Origin: Oscillospiraceae bacterium
GTDB lineage: Bacteria; Bacillota; Clostridia; Oscillospirales; CAG-382
Assembly: GCA_015064485.1 (NCBI GenBank)
Contig: SVSD01000011.1
Span: 1 to 48,481, forward strand
Length of the DNA stretch: 48,481 bases
Direction: 5' to 3'
Part shown: piece after piece, positions 33,685 to 42,733 of the stretch
Layout of the letters: each line of letters starts with the position of its first letter
How positions within the stretch are numbered: the stretch's first letter is position 1
Notes under the pieces: generated by a model
Seen by the model: only the letters and a program-made list of their open reading frames with translations
The model's database searches: none
Told to the model about the DNA's origin: nothing
Program-made: the position numbers and the translations under genes

Positions 33685-34368
33685 TCACACATTTTCAATC
33701 CCAAGAACTTTAAGTGTATCACCGCAAACAGAAAACCTTATTTCATAATCGGCATACGAAAAGCCGTAAACTCTCGTTTCATCCTCGATATACGACGGTC
33801 TTGGATCCTGAGAAAGTATTTCCTTTAAAACATCAAGCTTTTGGGGAGATACTTTCTTTTGAAACTCATCGGAAAAATCAAGCTTCAGACTATATGTAAG
33901 CTTTTCGTCCGAGAAACCGCCAAGAGCCTGCGGGTGGCTGTCTGTAAAGGCAAGGTACGGCTTTATATCATATATCGGTGTTCCATCCAAAAGATCCGCT
34001 CCCCTTACAATAAGAACAGTCCCCTCTTCGGTCTTTTCAAGTCCTACAAGCTCAACAGAGGAAAGTCCTATAGGGTTCGGCCTGAACGGTGATCTCGTTG
34101 CAAAAACACCCATTCTTTTGTTTCCTCCGAGCCTTGGAGGTCTTACTGTCGGAGACCATTTTTCTCTTTCGCTTTTTGAAAACTTCCATATCAGCCACAG
34201 ATGGCTGAAGCCTTCGATACCCCGCAATGCTTCATCGCATCTGTATTCTTTTTCAAAAACGATTTTACCAATCGAAGACGAAAGACCGCTTTGTCTTGGT
34301 ATTGCAAACTTTTCGTGAAAATCCGTGTTTATACGAGCAATTATTTTTATATTATCAGAAAATTCCAT
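33685..34368 (-). CDS. trmO: tRNA (adenine37-N6)-methyltransferase TrmO/TsaA
   Basis: SAM-dependent enzyme that methylates N6 of t6A37 in certain tRNAs (family YaeB/TsaA/VirR). The 227-aa protein has GLSSSIGKIVFE, GFSHLWLIW, the core RPPRLGGNKRMGVFATRSPFRPNPIGLS region (about 75-103) and IYDIKPYLAFTD, followed by the C-terminal part with DPRPSY. Length and motif order are normal. It is convergent with the small RNA gene and has no co-directional neighbour. Confidence 0.93.
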   Translation of the reverse strand: MEFSDNIKIIARINTDFHEKFAIPRQSGLSSSIGKIVFEKEYRCDEALRGIEGFSHLWLIWKFSKSEREKWSPTVRPPRLGGNKRMGVFATRSPFRPNPIGLSSVELVGLEKTEEGTVLIVRGADLLDGTPIYDIKPYLAFTDSHPQALGGFSDEKLTYSLKLDFSDEFQKKVSPQKLDVLKEILSQDPRPSYIEDETRVYGFSYADYEIRFSVCGDTLKVLGIENV

Positions 34369-34474
34369 CTTTTACTCCATATTATTTTTATACTATATTC
34401 TACCTTTTTGAAAGCATAAAATCAAGAGTTTAATTCTTACATTATCTGACTTTGGACAAATTATTCGAGATATA

Positions 34475-34502
34475 TTGACTTTTGTCATCAAAATGATATA
34501 AT
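34475..34502 (+). promoter_or_regulatory. Promoter of the PAP2-like gene
   Basis: TTGACT (34475-34480), 16-nt spacer, TATAAT (34497-34502). Start near 34509, about 30 nt before the ATG with CGGAG in between. Confidence 0.72.
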
Positions 34503-34539
34503 AGTAGATATGTAATTTTGTTTTTATCGGAGCTTTAAA

Positions 34540-35289
34540 ATGATACCAAAACCCGAAATAAATTATCTTGAGCTTCGGCCGAAAAACCTTTTTTCAAAGA
34601 AGTTCAATCACATACTTTTACTGTTATACTGGCCCATTTACGGCATAATATTTTCTCTTCTTGAAAATCATCCTGACAAGGATTTTAACATTTTCGGAAT
34701 TGAATTTCAACCGATGTGGATACCGCTTGACGATCTCATTCCCTTTAACGAGCTATTCGTCATTCCGTATGTGTTCTGGTTCGGATATATAGTTATCGCC
34801 CTTGTCTACACTTTCTTTTACGATGTCGATACCTACAAGAGATATATGTATTTTATTATGATTACATACTCCATAGCTCTTATTTCATATATCTTTTTCC
34901 CGACAGAACAGAATTTAAGACCCGAATTTATTCCGAGAGATAATTTTCTTGTTGACTTTATGAGAGATTTCTGGGACTATGATACATCAACAAATGTTTG
35001 TCCCTCTGTTCATGTTATCGGTTCGTTTGCCGCAACCTTTGCTTTCCAGCATTCAAAAGGTATTTCGAACTGGGTGAAAGCGGGATGTCAGATAATGAAT
35101 GTTCTTATCTGCCTTTCGACCGTTTTCCTTAAGCAACATTCCGCCATCGACGGAATAATAGGAACAGTAATATGCATAATCGTATATGTTCCCTGTTTCC
35201 TGTTGGGAAGATCAAATGATGGCAATAATACTAAAAATCCCCCTGCGAAAAAGCATAAAAAGCCCAAAAAACACGCTCTTTCCGCATAA
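34540..35289 (+). CDS. PAP2-superfamily membrane protein
   Basis: A 249-aa integral membrane protein with about six helices and the three PAP2 phosphatase/transferase blocks: FPTEQNLRP (block 1, around 126), CPSVHV (block 2, a PSxH variant of PSGH), and STVFLKQHSAIDGIIG (block 3, with His and Asp). It should act on lipid phosphates or as a lipid phosphotransferase; the replaced Gly in block 2 fits the inositol-phosphotransferase-like branch. The tail is lysine-rich (KKHKKPKKH). The exact substrate is unknown. The next gene starts 61 nt on. Confidence 0.83.
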   Translation: MIPKPEINYLELRPKNLFSKKFNHILLLLYWPIYGIIFSLLENHPDKDFNIFGIEFQPMWIPLDDLIPFNELFVIPYVFWFGYIVIALVYTFFYDVDTYKRYMYFIMITYSIALISYIFFPTEQNLRPEFIPRDNFLVDFMRDFWDYDTSTNVCPSVHVIGSFAATFAFQHSKGISNWVKAGCQIMNVLICLSTVFLKQHSAIDGIIGTVICIIVYVPCFLLGRSNDGNNTKNPPAKKHKKPKKHALSA

Positions 35290-35305
35290 TATCAAAACAA
35301 AGATC

Positions 35306-35329
35306 CAGCCCTTCTCTATTGAAGGGCTG
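35306..35329 (+). terminator. Intergenic hairpin between PAP2-like gene and srtB
   Basis: Perfect 9-bp stem CAGCCCTTC/GAAGGGCTG with a 6-nt loop. No T run follows, so it may be a processing or attenuation hairpin and not a full terminator. Confidence 0.4.
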
Positions 35330-35350
35330 ATTCGATATAAGGATAAATAA

Positions 35351-36160
35351 ATGAACAAAGAAAAAAACACAAACAAAAGCCACTATTTGTTATACATTTT
35401 TTTAGGTATAACTCTTATAGTTTTCGTTTTTTCGGCTTACAAGGTCGTAAGCTATATTGCAGCGCAAAAACAGGCTGAAGAAAATGTTTCTTTTCTTTCA
35501 GACATCGCAATCACAAAAATCGACGAAGTGGCCGAGGATAATATAGAAGAAATAGAAAATTCTCTTCCCGAAGAATCAAAAAACACCATTCCTCCCTGCC
35601 CTATATCCGTAGATTTTGATGCTCTGAAACAGCAGAACAAAGACATTATTGCGTGGATATATTCGCCCGATACCGTTATAAATTATCCTATAGTTCAAGG
35701 AAACGACAACCAATATTATGTCAAAAGACTTACAAACAGAAAATGGAATGTCGGGGGAAGCCTTTTCCTCGATTTCAGAAACAGCCCGGATTTTTCGGAC
35801 AAAAATTCTGTTATATACGGTCATAATATGACGAACAACACAATGTTCGGAACTATTATGGATTACGCTTCGCAGGACTATTACGACAAGCATCCATATA
35901 TGTATATTATAACTCCCGAAAAGACATATTGCCTTGAGCTTCTTACCGGCTTTATAACCAAATCCCATTCAAGAGTATATGAATTTCCTCAGTCCGACGA
36001 GGAAAAGAAAAAAGATGTTAAAACTTGGCTTGAAAGATCTGATTTCAAACCTGAATTTGAGTACGAAGACGATTCAAGGCTTGTTACTCTTTCTACCTGT
36101 GCGGAAGCTTACGGAAGTAAGCGGTATGTTTTAATAGGTGCTCTTAAAGAAATGAAATAA
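35351..36160 (+). CDS. srtB: Class B sortase
   Basis: Membrane-anchored cysteine transpeptidase that attaches or polymerises surface proteins. The 269-aa protein has one N-terminal helix (about 12-33), an acidic linker, then the sortase barrel with DIIAWIYSPDTVINYPIVQG, catalytic His158 in VIYGHNM, Cys250 in TLSTC and Arg258 in KRYVLIG. The class B assignment rests on the N-terminal extension and the IxWI-type stretch. No obvious LPxTG/NPxTN substrate is in this window. An ABC transporter operon begins 39 nt later. Confidence 0.93.
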   Translation: MNKEKNTNKSHYLLYIFLGITLIVFVFSAYKVVSYIAAQKQAEENVSFLSDIAITKIDEVAEDNIEEIENSLPEESKNTIPPCPISVDFDALKQQNKDIIAWIYSPDTVINYPIVQGNDNQYYVKRLTNRKWNVGGSLFLDFRNSPDFSDKNSVIYGHNMTNNTMFGTIMDYASQDYYDKHPYMYIITPEKTYCLELLTGFITKSHSRVYEFPQSDEEKKKDVKTWLERSDFKPEFEYEDDSRLVTLSTCAEAYGSKRYVLIGALKEMK

Positions 36161-36199
36161 ACCTAAATCTTTGCTTGAAAAACAGAAAGGTTTTAATTT

Positions 36200-37300
36200 A
36201 TGAAAGTTGTATTACAAAATCTTACAAAAAAATTCCCCAACCGCAATAAAAAGCAAAACGCCGATGTTATAGCAGTTGATAATTTTAATTTTGAAATACC
36301 CGACGGAAAACTTGTCGGCCTTCTCGGCCCTTCGGGTTGCGGAAAATCCACAACTTTAAATCTTATTTCGGGACTTTTACAGCCGACTGACGGAAAAATA
36401 TTTTTCGGTGATGAAGATGTAACTATGGTCCCTGCAGAAAAAAGAGGGATCGGACTTGTTTTTCAGAATTATGCCCTTTATCCGCATCTTACTGTAAAAC
36501 AAAACATCCTTTTTCCGCTCCAAAATCTCAAAGGCAAAGAAAAGCTTTCAAAGAACGAAATGGAAAAAAGAATGGCAGAAGCCGCCGCTCTTGTACAGCT
36601 CGACACTCTTCTTGACAGAAAACCGTCAGAGCTTTCGGGCGGTCAGCAGCAAAGAGTGGCAATAGCCCGAGCTCTTGTCAAAAAACCGAAAGTTCTTCTG
36701 CTTGACGAGCCTTTATCAAACCTTGATGCAAGACTTCGTCTGCAAACAAGGGAAGAAATTAAAAGGATCCAGCAGAAAACAAATGTAACAACCGTTTTTG
36801 TAACTCACGATCAGGAAGAAGCGATGAGTATTTCCGACCTCATAGTTGTTATGAAAGACGGCGTCATTCAGCAATCGGGAAAACCGCAGGATGTATATGA
36901 CGACCCTCAAAATCTTTTTGTGGCAAAATTCTTAGGCAATCCTCCCATAAATGTTTTTGATGCCGAAGTTAAAGGCGAAAAGCTTTTCATCGGCGAAAAT
37001 GCTGTAATGGATGTAAAAGGTCTTACTGACAAAAAGCTTGTCGCCGCAATCCGTCCGGAAGGTTTTGTGCCGTCAGAAGGCGGTTCTCTTAATTGTTCTC
37101 TTATAAGGGTTGAAGTTATGGGAAGAGATATATCTGTTGTTGCCTCCCATCCTCTTTGTCAAAATGTTACTTTCCGTGCCATAATCGGCTCTGAAAAAAA
37201 TTATCAGATAAACGACGGCAAAATCTCTTTTGATATTTTACCTTCAAAAATCCATCTTTTTGACAAGGAAACCGAAAAGCGCATCCGCTTTGAAGCATAA
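36200..37300 (+). CDS. Sugar ABC transporter ATP-binding protein (MalK/UgpC type)
   Basis: Energises a CUT1-family sugar importer at the cytoplasmic face. The 366-aa protein has Walker A GPSGCGKST (43-51), Q-loop at Gln89, signature LSGGQQQRV (145-153), Walker B LLLDEP (166-171), an H-loop in VTHDQEEA, and a C-terminal OB/TOBE domain (about 240-366). AGAAAGG precedes the ATG. It is the first of four contiguous transporter genes. Many Firmicutes keep a single multitask ATPase elsewhere; here it is dedicated. The substrate cannot be read from the sequence. Confidence 0.93.
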   Translation: MKVVLQNLTKKFPNRNKKQNADVIAVDNFNFEIPDGKLVGLLGPSGCGKSTTLNLISGLLQPTDGKIFFGDEDVTMVPAEKRGIGLVFQNYALYPHLTVKQNILFPLQNLKGKEKLSKNEMEKRMAEAAALVQLDTLLDRKPSELSGGQQQRVAIARALVKKPKVLLLDEPLSNLDARLRLQTREEIKRIQQKTNVTTVFVTHDQEEAMSISDLIVVMKDGVIQQSGKPQDVYDDPQNLFVAKFLGNPPINVFDAEVKGEKLFIGENAVMDVKGLTDKKLVAAIRPEGFVPSEGGSLNCSLIRVEVMGRDISVVASHPLCQNVTFRAIIGSEKNYQINDGKISFDILPSKIHLFDKETEKRIRFEA

Positions 37301-37311
37301 AAGGAGAAAAT

Positions 37312-38202
37312 ATGGAAAAAAACAATCATAAAGCCTGGCTTTACCTTATCCCCGCTATGATCTTTTTGGGTGCTTTTATGGTTTATCCCCTTATTGATGT
37401 TTTTATATACTCCTTTGAAGAAAACTATCATTCGGTTTCGCAGACATATACAGGAATAGGTCTTTTTAATTACAAATATGTCTTAAGCGACCCGTATTTT
37501 CTTCAGGCTCTGAAAAATACATTCATCCTTGTTGTGATAACAGTACCCGTATCAACGGCAATGGCACTTATAATTTCGGTTTGCCTTGCTTCAATAAAAA
37601 AACTAAGAGAGCTTTTCCAGACAATATATTTTCTGCCGTATGTAACAAACACCCTTGCCGTAGGTCTTGTTTTTATGATACTTTTCAAAAAAACTCCCTA
37701 CAGCGACGGACTTATAAATATGATAATAAACTTTTTCGGTTTTTCATCGGTGGATTTTATCGGAGGGCCCTACTGGGCTAAAATGCTCGTTTTGTGTACC
37801 TATACCGTATGGGTCGTAATGCCCTTCAAAATACTTATACTTACAAGTGCGCTTGCTGGAGTAAAACAGGATTATTATAATGCGGCAAAAATCGACGGCA
37901 CATCAAAAATAAGAACATTTTTCCGCATAACCGTACCTATGATATCTCCTATGCTTTTTTATCTTGTAATAACAGGATTTATCGGTGCTTTCAAGGCATA
38001 CAGCGATGCTGTGGCTCTATTTGGAACAGACTTAAATTCCGCCGAAATGAATACAATTGTCGGATATGTTTACGATATGCTTTACGGCAACAGCGGAGGA
38101 TATCCCTCTTATGCGTCGGCGGCGGCAATAATTCTTTTTGCAATAGTTCTTACTATCACTTGTATAAACCTGATCGTAAGCAAAAAGAATGTCCATTATT
38201 AA
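37312..38202 (+). CDS. Sugar ABC transporter permease (MalF/UgpA type)
   Basis: A 296-aa inner-membrane permease with six predicted helices. The EAA loop that docks the ATPase is visible as YYNAAKIDGTSKIRTFFRITVPMISP. AAGGAG lies before the ATG, 11 nt after the ATPase gene. It pairs with the next gene to form the CUT1 channel. Confidence 0.92.
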   Translation: MEKNNHKAWLYLIPAMIFLGAFMVYPLIDVFIYSFEENYHSVSQTYTGIGLFNYKYVLSDPYFLQALKNTFILVVITVPVSTAMALIISVCLASIKKLRELFQTIYFLPYVTNTLAVGLVFMILFKKTPYSDGLINMIINFFGFSSVDFIGGPYWAKMLVLCTYTVWVVMPFKILILTSALAGVKQDYYNAAKIDGTSKIRTFFRITVPMISPMLFYLVITGFIGAFKAYSDAVALFGTDLNSAEMNTIVGYVYDMLYGNSGGYPSYASAAAIILFAIVLTITCINLIVSKKNVHY

Positions 38203-38211
38203 GGAGAGATT

Positions 38212-39081
38212 ATGACAAACGATTATTTAAAGCTTCAAAAAAGCGCCGATTTAAAACGCCGCTCTTTAAATACCATCATATATTTGCTTCTTGCAGTATG
38301 GGCACTGATTGTTTTATTCCCCTTTTACTGGATGATCTTGACTTCCGTCAAAGGCTACGGTGCATACAGCAACGAAAAGCTTCCGCAATTTTTTACCCTT
38401 TCACCAACTTTGGAAAATTATGTTGAAGCATTTACTGCAGTACCTCTTGCTGACTACTTTTTAAATACAGTAATTTTTACTTGTTTAACCACTCTTATAA
38501 TGCTTGTTGTTATTATTCCTGCGGCATTTGCTTTTTCAAGACTTGAATTCAAAGGCAAAAATATTCTTTTTGCACTTTTTCTTTCTCTTATGATGATACC
38601 AAACGAGCTTGTTGTTATCACAAACTATGTAACAATTACAAATCTCGATTTAAAGAACACCTTTACAGGGCTTATTCTCCCTTCGGTCACATCGGTTTTT
38701 TATATCTATCTTTTGAAAGAAAACTTCTCGCAAATACCCGACGAGCTTTATTATGCGGCAAAAGTTGACGGCACAAGCGATCTTAAATACCTTTTTAAGG
38801 TTATGCTTCCCATATGCAAACCCACAGTCATAACGATAACGATACTTAAAGTTATCGAATGTTGGAATTCGTATGTATGGCCAAGACTTATAACAGATGA
38901 CAAAAGATATTTTCTTGTTTCAAACGGAATCCAGGAAATACGCGAAAACGGCTTCGGAAGAGAAAACATTCCCGGCATGATGGCGGCGGTTGTGGCAATT
39001 TCAATTCCGCTTATACTTCTTTTCCTTATCTTCAGAAAAAAGATAATGTCCGGCGTTGCACGCGGAGGTACAAAGGGATGA
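38212..39081 (+). CDS. Sugar ABC transporter permease (MalG/UgpE type)
   Basis: A 289-aa permease with six helices; the N-terminal PFYWMILTSVK is typical of MalG-type subunits. The EAA motif is in ELYYAAKVDGTSDLKYLFKVMLPICKP. AAGGAGAG precedes the ATG 9 nt after the previous gene, and the end overlaps the binding-protein gene by 4 nt. Confidence 0.92.
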   Translation: MTNDYLKLQKSADLKRRSLNTIIYLLLAVWALIVLFPFYWMILTSVKGYGAYSNEKLPQFFTLSPTLENYVEAFTAVPLADYFLNTVIFTCLTTLIMLVVIIPAAFAFSRLEFKGKNILFALFLSLMMIPNELVVITNYVTITNLDLKNTFTGLILPSVTSVFYIYLLKENFSQIPDELYYAAKVDGTSDLKYLFKVMLPICKPTVITITILKVIECWNSYVWPRLITDDKRYFLVSNGIQEIRENGFGRENIPGMMAAVVAISIPLILLFLIFRKKIMSGVARGGTKG

Positions 39082-40700
39082 AAAAACTTTTTACCTTATT
39101 CCTTGCGGTTGTAACACTTTTTTCACTGTGCTCCTGTCACGGTGCGCTTGTAAAAGACTCCGGTCCCGAAAAAGAAGAAACTCCTTTACCTGTTCCTCCG
39201 GAAGAATTTGATACTTCCCGCGATTTTGAAATAACCTTCTGGGCGAAAAACGACACAAATAAGACCCAAGTGGCAATATATGAAAAAACCATCAGCGATT
39301 TCGAAAAAATATACCCGAATATTTCTGTTAAACTTCGCCTTTATACCGATTACGGCAAAATATATAACGATGTTATAACAAATATCGCCACAAAAACAAC
39401 TCCCGATGTGTGTATAACCTATCCCGACCACATAGCAACCTATCTTTCGGGAGAAAATATAGTAGTCCCTCTTGACACTTTTATAAACGATGAAAAATAC
39501 GGTCTTGGGGGAAGCGGGTTAAGATTTGATTCTCCTGAAAAAGACGAGGTTGTAGAAAAGTTTTTAGATGAAGGCAAAATATCCGGCGTCCAGTATGCAC
39601 TCCCCTTTATGCGTTCAACAGAGGCTTTATATGTTAATAAAACCTATGTTGAGAAGCTCGGCTTTGAGCTTCCCGAAACCGTAACATGGGATTTTATATT
39701 TGAAGTCTGCGAAAAGGCTGTCAAAAAGGATGATGACGGTATCTATGAAATAAACGGCAAAAAAAGGATGATTCCTTTCATCTATAAGTCAACAGACAAT
39801 ATGATGATACAGCTTCTGAAGCAAAGAAATGCCGGTTTTTCGACCGACCGGGGAGATATCCTGATCTTTAATGACGATTGTACGGATATTCTTCTGAAAA
39901 TCGCAAAAGAAACCGAAAAAGGACTTTTTTCCACATTTAAAATATCGGGCTACCCTGCCAATCTTTTAAATGCGGGAGAATGTATTTTTGCCGTCGATTC
40001 TACTGCGGGAGCTACCTGGATGGGAACTGACGCACCATTAATTGATATTGCCAAGGAAAAGCTTGTCGAATTTGAAACAGTGGTTTTGCCCGTACCTCAA
40101 ATTGATCCCAAAAATCCTGTAATGATATCACAAGGGCCTTCCGTATGTATCTTCAATAAAGACGACCCGCAAAGAGTTCTTGCGTCATTTATATTTACCC
40201 AGTATCTTCTTACGAACGAAGTGCAGATAGCATATTCAGGTACCGAAGGGTATCTTCCGGTTACAAATAAGGCACTTTCAAGCGAAGAATATACCGATTA
40301 TCTTTCAAGATCGGGCGAGGACAACGAAAAGTACTACGATATCAAAATCACAGCCTCAAAGCTTTTGATGGATAATATCGGAAAAACCTTTGTAACACCT
40401 GTTTTTAACGGCTCAGCTTCATTACGAGATGTAGCAGGACAGCTTATTGAAAATGTCACAAAATCGGTAAACCGTAAGGAAATTGTGGATAAAAAATATA
40501 TCGACGACCTCTATGACGATATGATATCCTTGCACCGCCTTGACAAAACAAAGATAAAAAACGAAAGATTTTTGTCTGCAAACGACGGCATAAAAAAACT
40601 TCCCGTAGAATCGAAAGCACTTATTATTCTGCTTTGCACAGTATGGCTTTTTCTTATACTTTATTTTATATACGAAACACTCAAAAAGCGCAAAAAATAG
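39078..40700 (+). CDS. Extracellular solute-binding lipoprotein with C-terminal membrane helix
   Basis: Family-1 type sugar-binding protein that delivers substrate to the permeases. The 540-aa protein begins with a lipoprotein signal peptide (lipobox LCSC, Cys20) and a short linker, followed by a two-lobed binding domain (ITFWAKNDTNKTQVAIYEKT; PDVCITYPD; YALPFMRSTEALYVNK; GECIFAVDSTAGATW). Unusually it ends with a second hydrophobic helix (about 514-532) and a basic tail KKRKK, so it appears anchored at both ends. The start overlaps the permease stop (ATGA). About 100 residues longer than typical binding proteins. Substrate unknown. Confidence 0.87.
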   Translation: MKKLFTLFLAVVTLFSLCSCHGALVKDSGPEKEETPLPVPPEEFDTSRDFEITFWAKNDTNKTQVAIYEKTISDFEKIYPNISVKLRLYTDYGKIYNDVITNIATKTTPDVCITYPDHIATYLSGENIVVPLDTFINDEKYGLGGSGLRFDSPEKDEVVEKFLDEGKISGVQYALPFMRSTEALYVNKTYVEKLGFELPETVTWDFIFEVCEKAVKKDDDGIYEINGKKRMIPFIYKSTDNMMIQLLKQRNAGFSTDRGDILIFNDDCTDILLKIAKETEKGLFSTFKISGYPANLLNAGECIFAVDSTAGATWMGTDAPLIDIAKEKLVEFETVVLPVPQIDPKNPVMISQGPSVCIFNKDDPQRVLASFIFTQYLLTNEVQIAYSGTEGYLPVTNKALSSEEYTDYLSRSGEDNEKYYDIKITASKLLMDNIGKTFVTPVFNGSASLRDVAGQLIENVTKSVNRKEIVDKKYIDDLYDDMISLHRLDKTKIKNERFLSANDGIKKLPVESKALIILLCTVWLFLILYFIYETLKKRKK

Positions 40701-40709
40701 CTCTATCTA

Positions 40710-40738
40710 TTGACTTGTCGGCTTTTTAAATGTATAAT
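40710..40738 (+). promoter_or_regulatory. Promoter of the acidic lipoprotein gene
   Basis: TTGACT (40710-40715), 17-nt spacer, TATAAT (40733-40738), just after the binding-protein gene. AAAGGAG lies about 7 nt before the ATG at 40782. Confidence 0.75.
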
Positions 40739-40781
40739 GTTTATGTAATTTTTTACAAATCAAAAACAAAGGAGAAAGATT

Positions 40782-41630
40782 ATGAAAAAGATTCTTGCAA
40801 TTGCACTTGCTCTTTGTGCACTTTTTGTGTTTGCTGCTTGTACCGCAACTCCCGACAACGGTGCTATGACATATGAAGAATATGTTGCAGCTGAACTCGA
40901 CGCTCCTGTTACTGTTGAAACTTATGTACAGGCAAAGCAGTCATGGTGGGACAACAAAGCAACACTTTATACTCAGGCTGAAGACGGCGCATATTTCATT
41001 TATGAAATGCCCATCACAGAAGAAGAGTACAACAAGCTTGTTCCCGGTACAAAGCTTCTTGTAAACGGTTTTAAGGCTGAATGGTCCGGCGAAATTGAGA
41101 TCATAGATGCTCAGTATGAAATTCTCGAAGGCGAATTTATCGCTGAAGCTTTTGACGCTACAGATCTTCTCGGTAAAGAAGAACTTATAAACCATCAGAA
41201 CAAGTTTGTAACATTCAAGGATATGACTGTTGAAAATGTTGAATACAAGAACGGTGAGCCCGGCGATGATATTTATGTTACTCTTTCAAAAGACGGCGCT
41301 TCCTATGATTTCTGCGTTGAAGTATATCTCACAGGTACAGAAACAGAAGTTTATAAGGCAGTAGGCGAACTTACCGCAGGCGACATCATCGATGTTGAAG
41401 GCTTCCTTTACTGGTATGAAGGCGCAAATACTCATATAACAGCAATTTACAATGCAGCCGAAACCGAAACTGAGGCTGAAGCTGAAGCTGAAGTTAAAAC
41501 TGAAACAGATGTTAAAACTGAAACAGAAGCTGAAACTGAAACAGAAGCCGAAGCTAATGCTGATGCAGAAACCGAAGCTAACGAAGAAGATGTTGCTTTC
41601 GGTGACAACGAATTTACTCCCAACTGGTAA
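40782..41630 (+). CDS. Acidic lipoprotein with OB-like domain and Glu/Thr repeat tail
   Basis: A 282-aa secreted lipoprotein: signal peptide with lipobox FAAC (Cys20), then about 200 residues with two beta-rich segments of the kind seen in extracellular OB-fold domains (TKLLVNGFKAEWSGEIEI; HQNKFVTFKDMTVENVEY; AGDIIDVEGFLYWYEG). A tail of about 45 residues follows, made of Glu, Thr and Ala repeats (ETEAEAE, VKTET), before a short end VAFGDNEFTPNW. No enzyme motif is visible. The acidic tail may act as a spacer through the cell wall. It is a single gene with its own promoter and terminator. Function unknown. Confidence 0.78.
   Translation: MKKILAIALALCALFVFAACTATPDNGAMTYEEYVAAELDAPVTVETYVQAKQSWWDNKATLYTQAEDGAYFIYEMPITEEEYNKLVPGTKLLVNGFKAEWSGEIEIIDAQYEILEGEFIAEAFDATDLLGKEELINHQNKFVTFKDMTVENVEYKNGEPGDDIYVTLSKDGASYDFCVEVYLTGTETEVYKAVGELTAGDIIDVEGFLYWYEGANTHITAIYNAAETETEAEAEAEVKTETDVKTETEAETETEAEANADAETEANEEDVAFGDNEFTPNW
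41457..41595 (+). repeat. Degenerate GAAACN/GCTGAA coding repeat
   Basis: Low-complexity tract of 6-nt units (variants of GAAACT, GAAGCT, GCTGAA, GTTAAA) inside the lipoprotein gene, coding for alternating Glu with Thr, Ala or Lys. Such tracts can change length by slippage without frameshift when whole units are lost or gained. Confidence 0.75.
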
Positions 41631-41644
41631 TTTTTAAAATCATC

Positions 41645-41678
41645 AAAAATCCCGACAGAAATTTCTGTCGGGATTTTT
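41645..41678. terminator. Bidirectional terminator
   Basis: Near-perfect palindrome AAAAATCCCGACAGAAA/TTTCTGTCGGGATTTTT (41645-41661 with 41662-41678). It serves the lipoprotein gene and the convergent PfkB-type kinase gene. Confidence 0.92.
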
Positions 41679-42583
41679 CAATTATCGTTATTTAAAATTT
41701 CGTCTATCCTTTTTCTTTTTGCAAGATCTTCTGAAAACGCAGTGGCAGCCCCCGCCGCATTTCCAAGTCTTAATGCATATGAAAAGTCGCCTGTCTTTTC
41801 GTAACCCGCAATAAATCCTGCAAGTAATGAATCGCCCGCCCCCACTGTGTTTTTTACATTTCCTTTGTGGGCAGAAACTCTGCTTATATGTCCATTTTCG
41901 TCAACAAGAACTGCTCCTTCCTTTCCGAGAGAAACAATTACATTTCTTGCGCCTTTTTTGTGCAGTTCATTTGCAAATTTTAAAATCTCCTCTTCACTTT
42001 CGGGATATTTTCCGAAAAGCTCGGCAAGTTCATCAATATTAGGTTTTATGACAAAAGGTTTGTATTTTAATGTGTCAAGCAAAAGCTGACCCGTAGCATC
42101 AACTGCAAAACGGATATCTTTTCCCGATAATCTTTCCATTATCTTTTGATATATATCAAACGGCACAGATTGCGGAACACTGCCGGCAAGAACAATCAGA
42201 TCTCCGTCTTTAACCGCATCAAGCTTGTTAAAAAGCATATAAATCTTCTCTTTTGAAATATCAGGGCCGTTGCCGTTGATCTCGGTCACGGTATTATTCT
42301 TAATTTTGACATTTATCCTTGAAAAGCCGCTATCAAGACGGACAAAATCGCTTTTTATTCCATATTTTTCTAGGAAAGAACAAATTAGATCTCCCGTAAA
42401 GCCCGCAGCAAATCCAAGGGCAACACTCGGAATATCAAGCTCTTTTAAAACTCTTGATACATTTATCCCCTTGCCGCCGATATAATAATTTTCTTCGCGC
42501 ACTCTATTTGTCTCACCGATTTTTATGCTATCAACTTCAAGTACATAATCAACTGCCGGATTTAATGTTACTGTATATATCAT
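41678..42583 (-). CDS. pfkB: PfkB-family sugar-phosphate kinase (1-phosphofructokinase type)
   Basis: Cytoplasmic kinase of 301 aa in the FruK/LacC branch of the ribokinase fold. The start MIYTVTLNPAVDYVL, the motif GGKGINVSRVL (37-47) and the C-terminal GAGDSLLAGF with the catalytic Asp are typical of 1-phosphofructokinase or tagatose-6-phosphate kinase. No fructose PTS gene is adjacent, so the substrate is uncertain; fructose 1-phosphate is the commonest for this branch. It has a TTGACA-17-TATCAT promoter and is divergent from a sugar isomerase gene. Confidence 0.88.
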   Translation of the reverse strand: MIYTVTLNPAVDYVLEVDSIKIGETNRVREENYYIGGKGINVSRVLKELDIPSVALGFAAGFTGDLICSFLEKYGIKSDFVRLDSGFSRINVKIKNNTVTEINGNGPDISKEKIYMLFNKLDAVKDGDLIVLAGSVPQSVPFDIYQKIMERLSGKDIRFAVDATGQLLLDTLKYKPFVIKPNIDELAELFGKYPESEEEILKFANELHKKGARNVIVSLGKEGAVLVDENGHISRVSAHKGNVKNTVGAGDSLLAGFIAGYEKTGDFSYALRLGNAAGAATAFSEDLAKRKRIDEILNNDN

Positions 42584-42609
42584 TTCAACCTCAAAATGCT
42601 TTTTTGTTT

Positions 42610-42638
42610 ATGATACACCGCATTATAAAGTTTGTCAA
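42610..42638 (-). promoter_or_regulatory. Promoter of the PfkB-type kinase gene
   Basis: On the minus strand: TTGACA (42633-42638), 17-nt spacer, TATCAT (42610-42615). A plus-strand promoter for the next gene is less clear (TTGACT at 42676-42681 with either TATCCT or TATAAT downstream). Confidence 0.68.
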
Positions 42639-42733
42639 GAAAAAGCTTCTTTTGCCTTTTACTTTTATATCTATTGACTTTTGAAAGCTATAGTGATATC
42701 CTATAATAAACACACAAAAAAGAGGTTGTATAT

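Noticed and set aside
41452-41637. Lys/Leu/Pro-repeat open frame overlapping the lipoprotein tail
   Set aside because: A shifted-frame shadow of the Glu-Thr repeat DNA; no start signal of its own.
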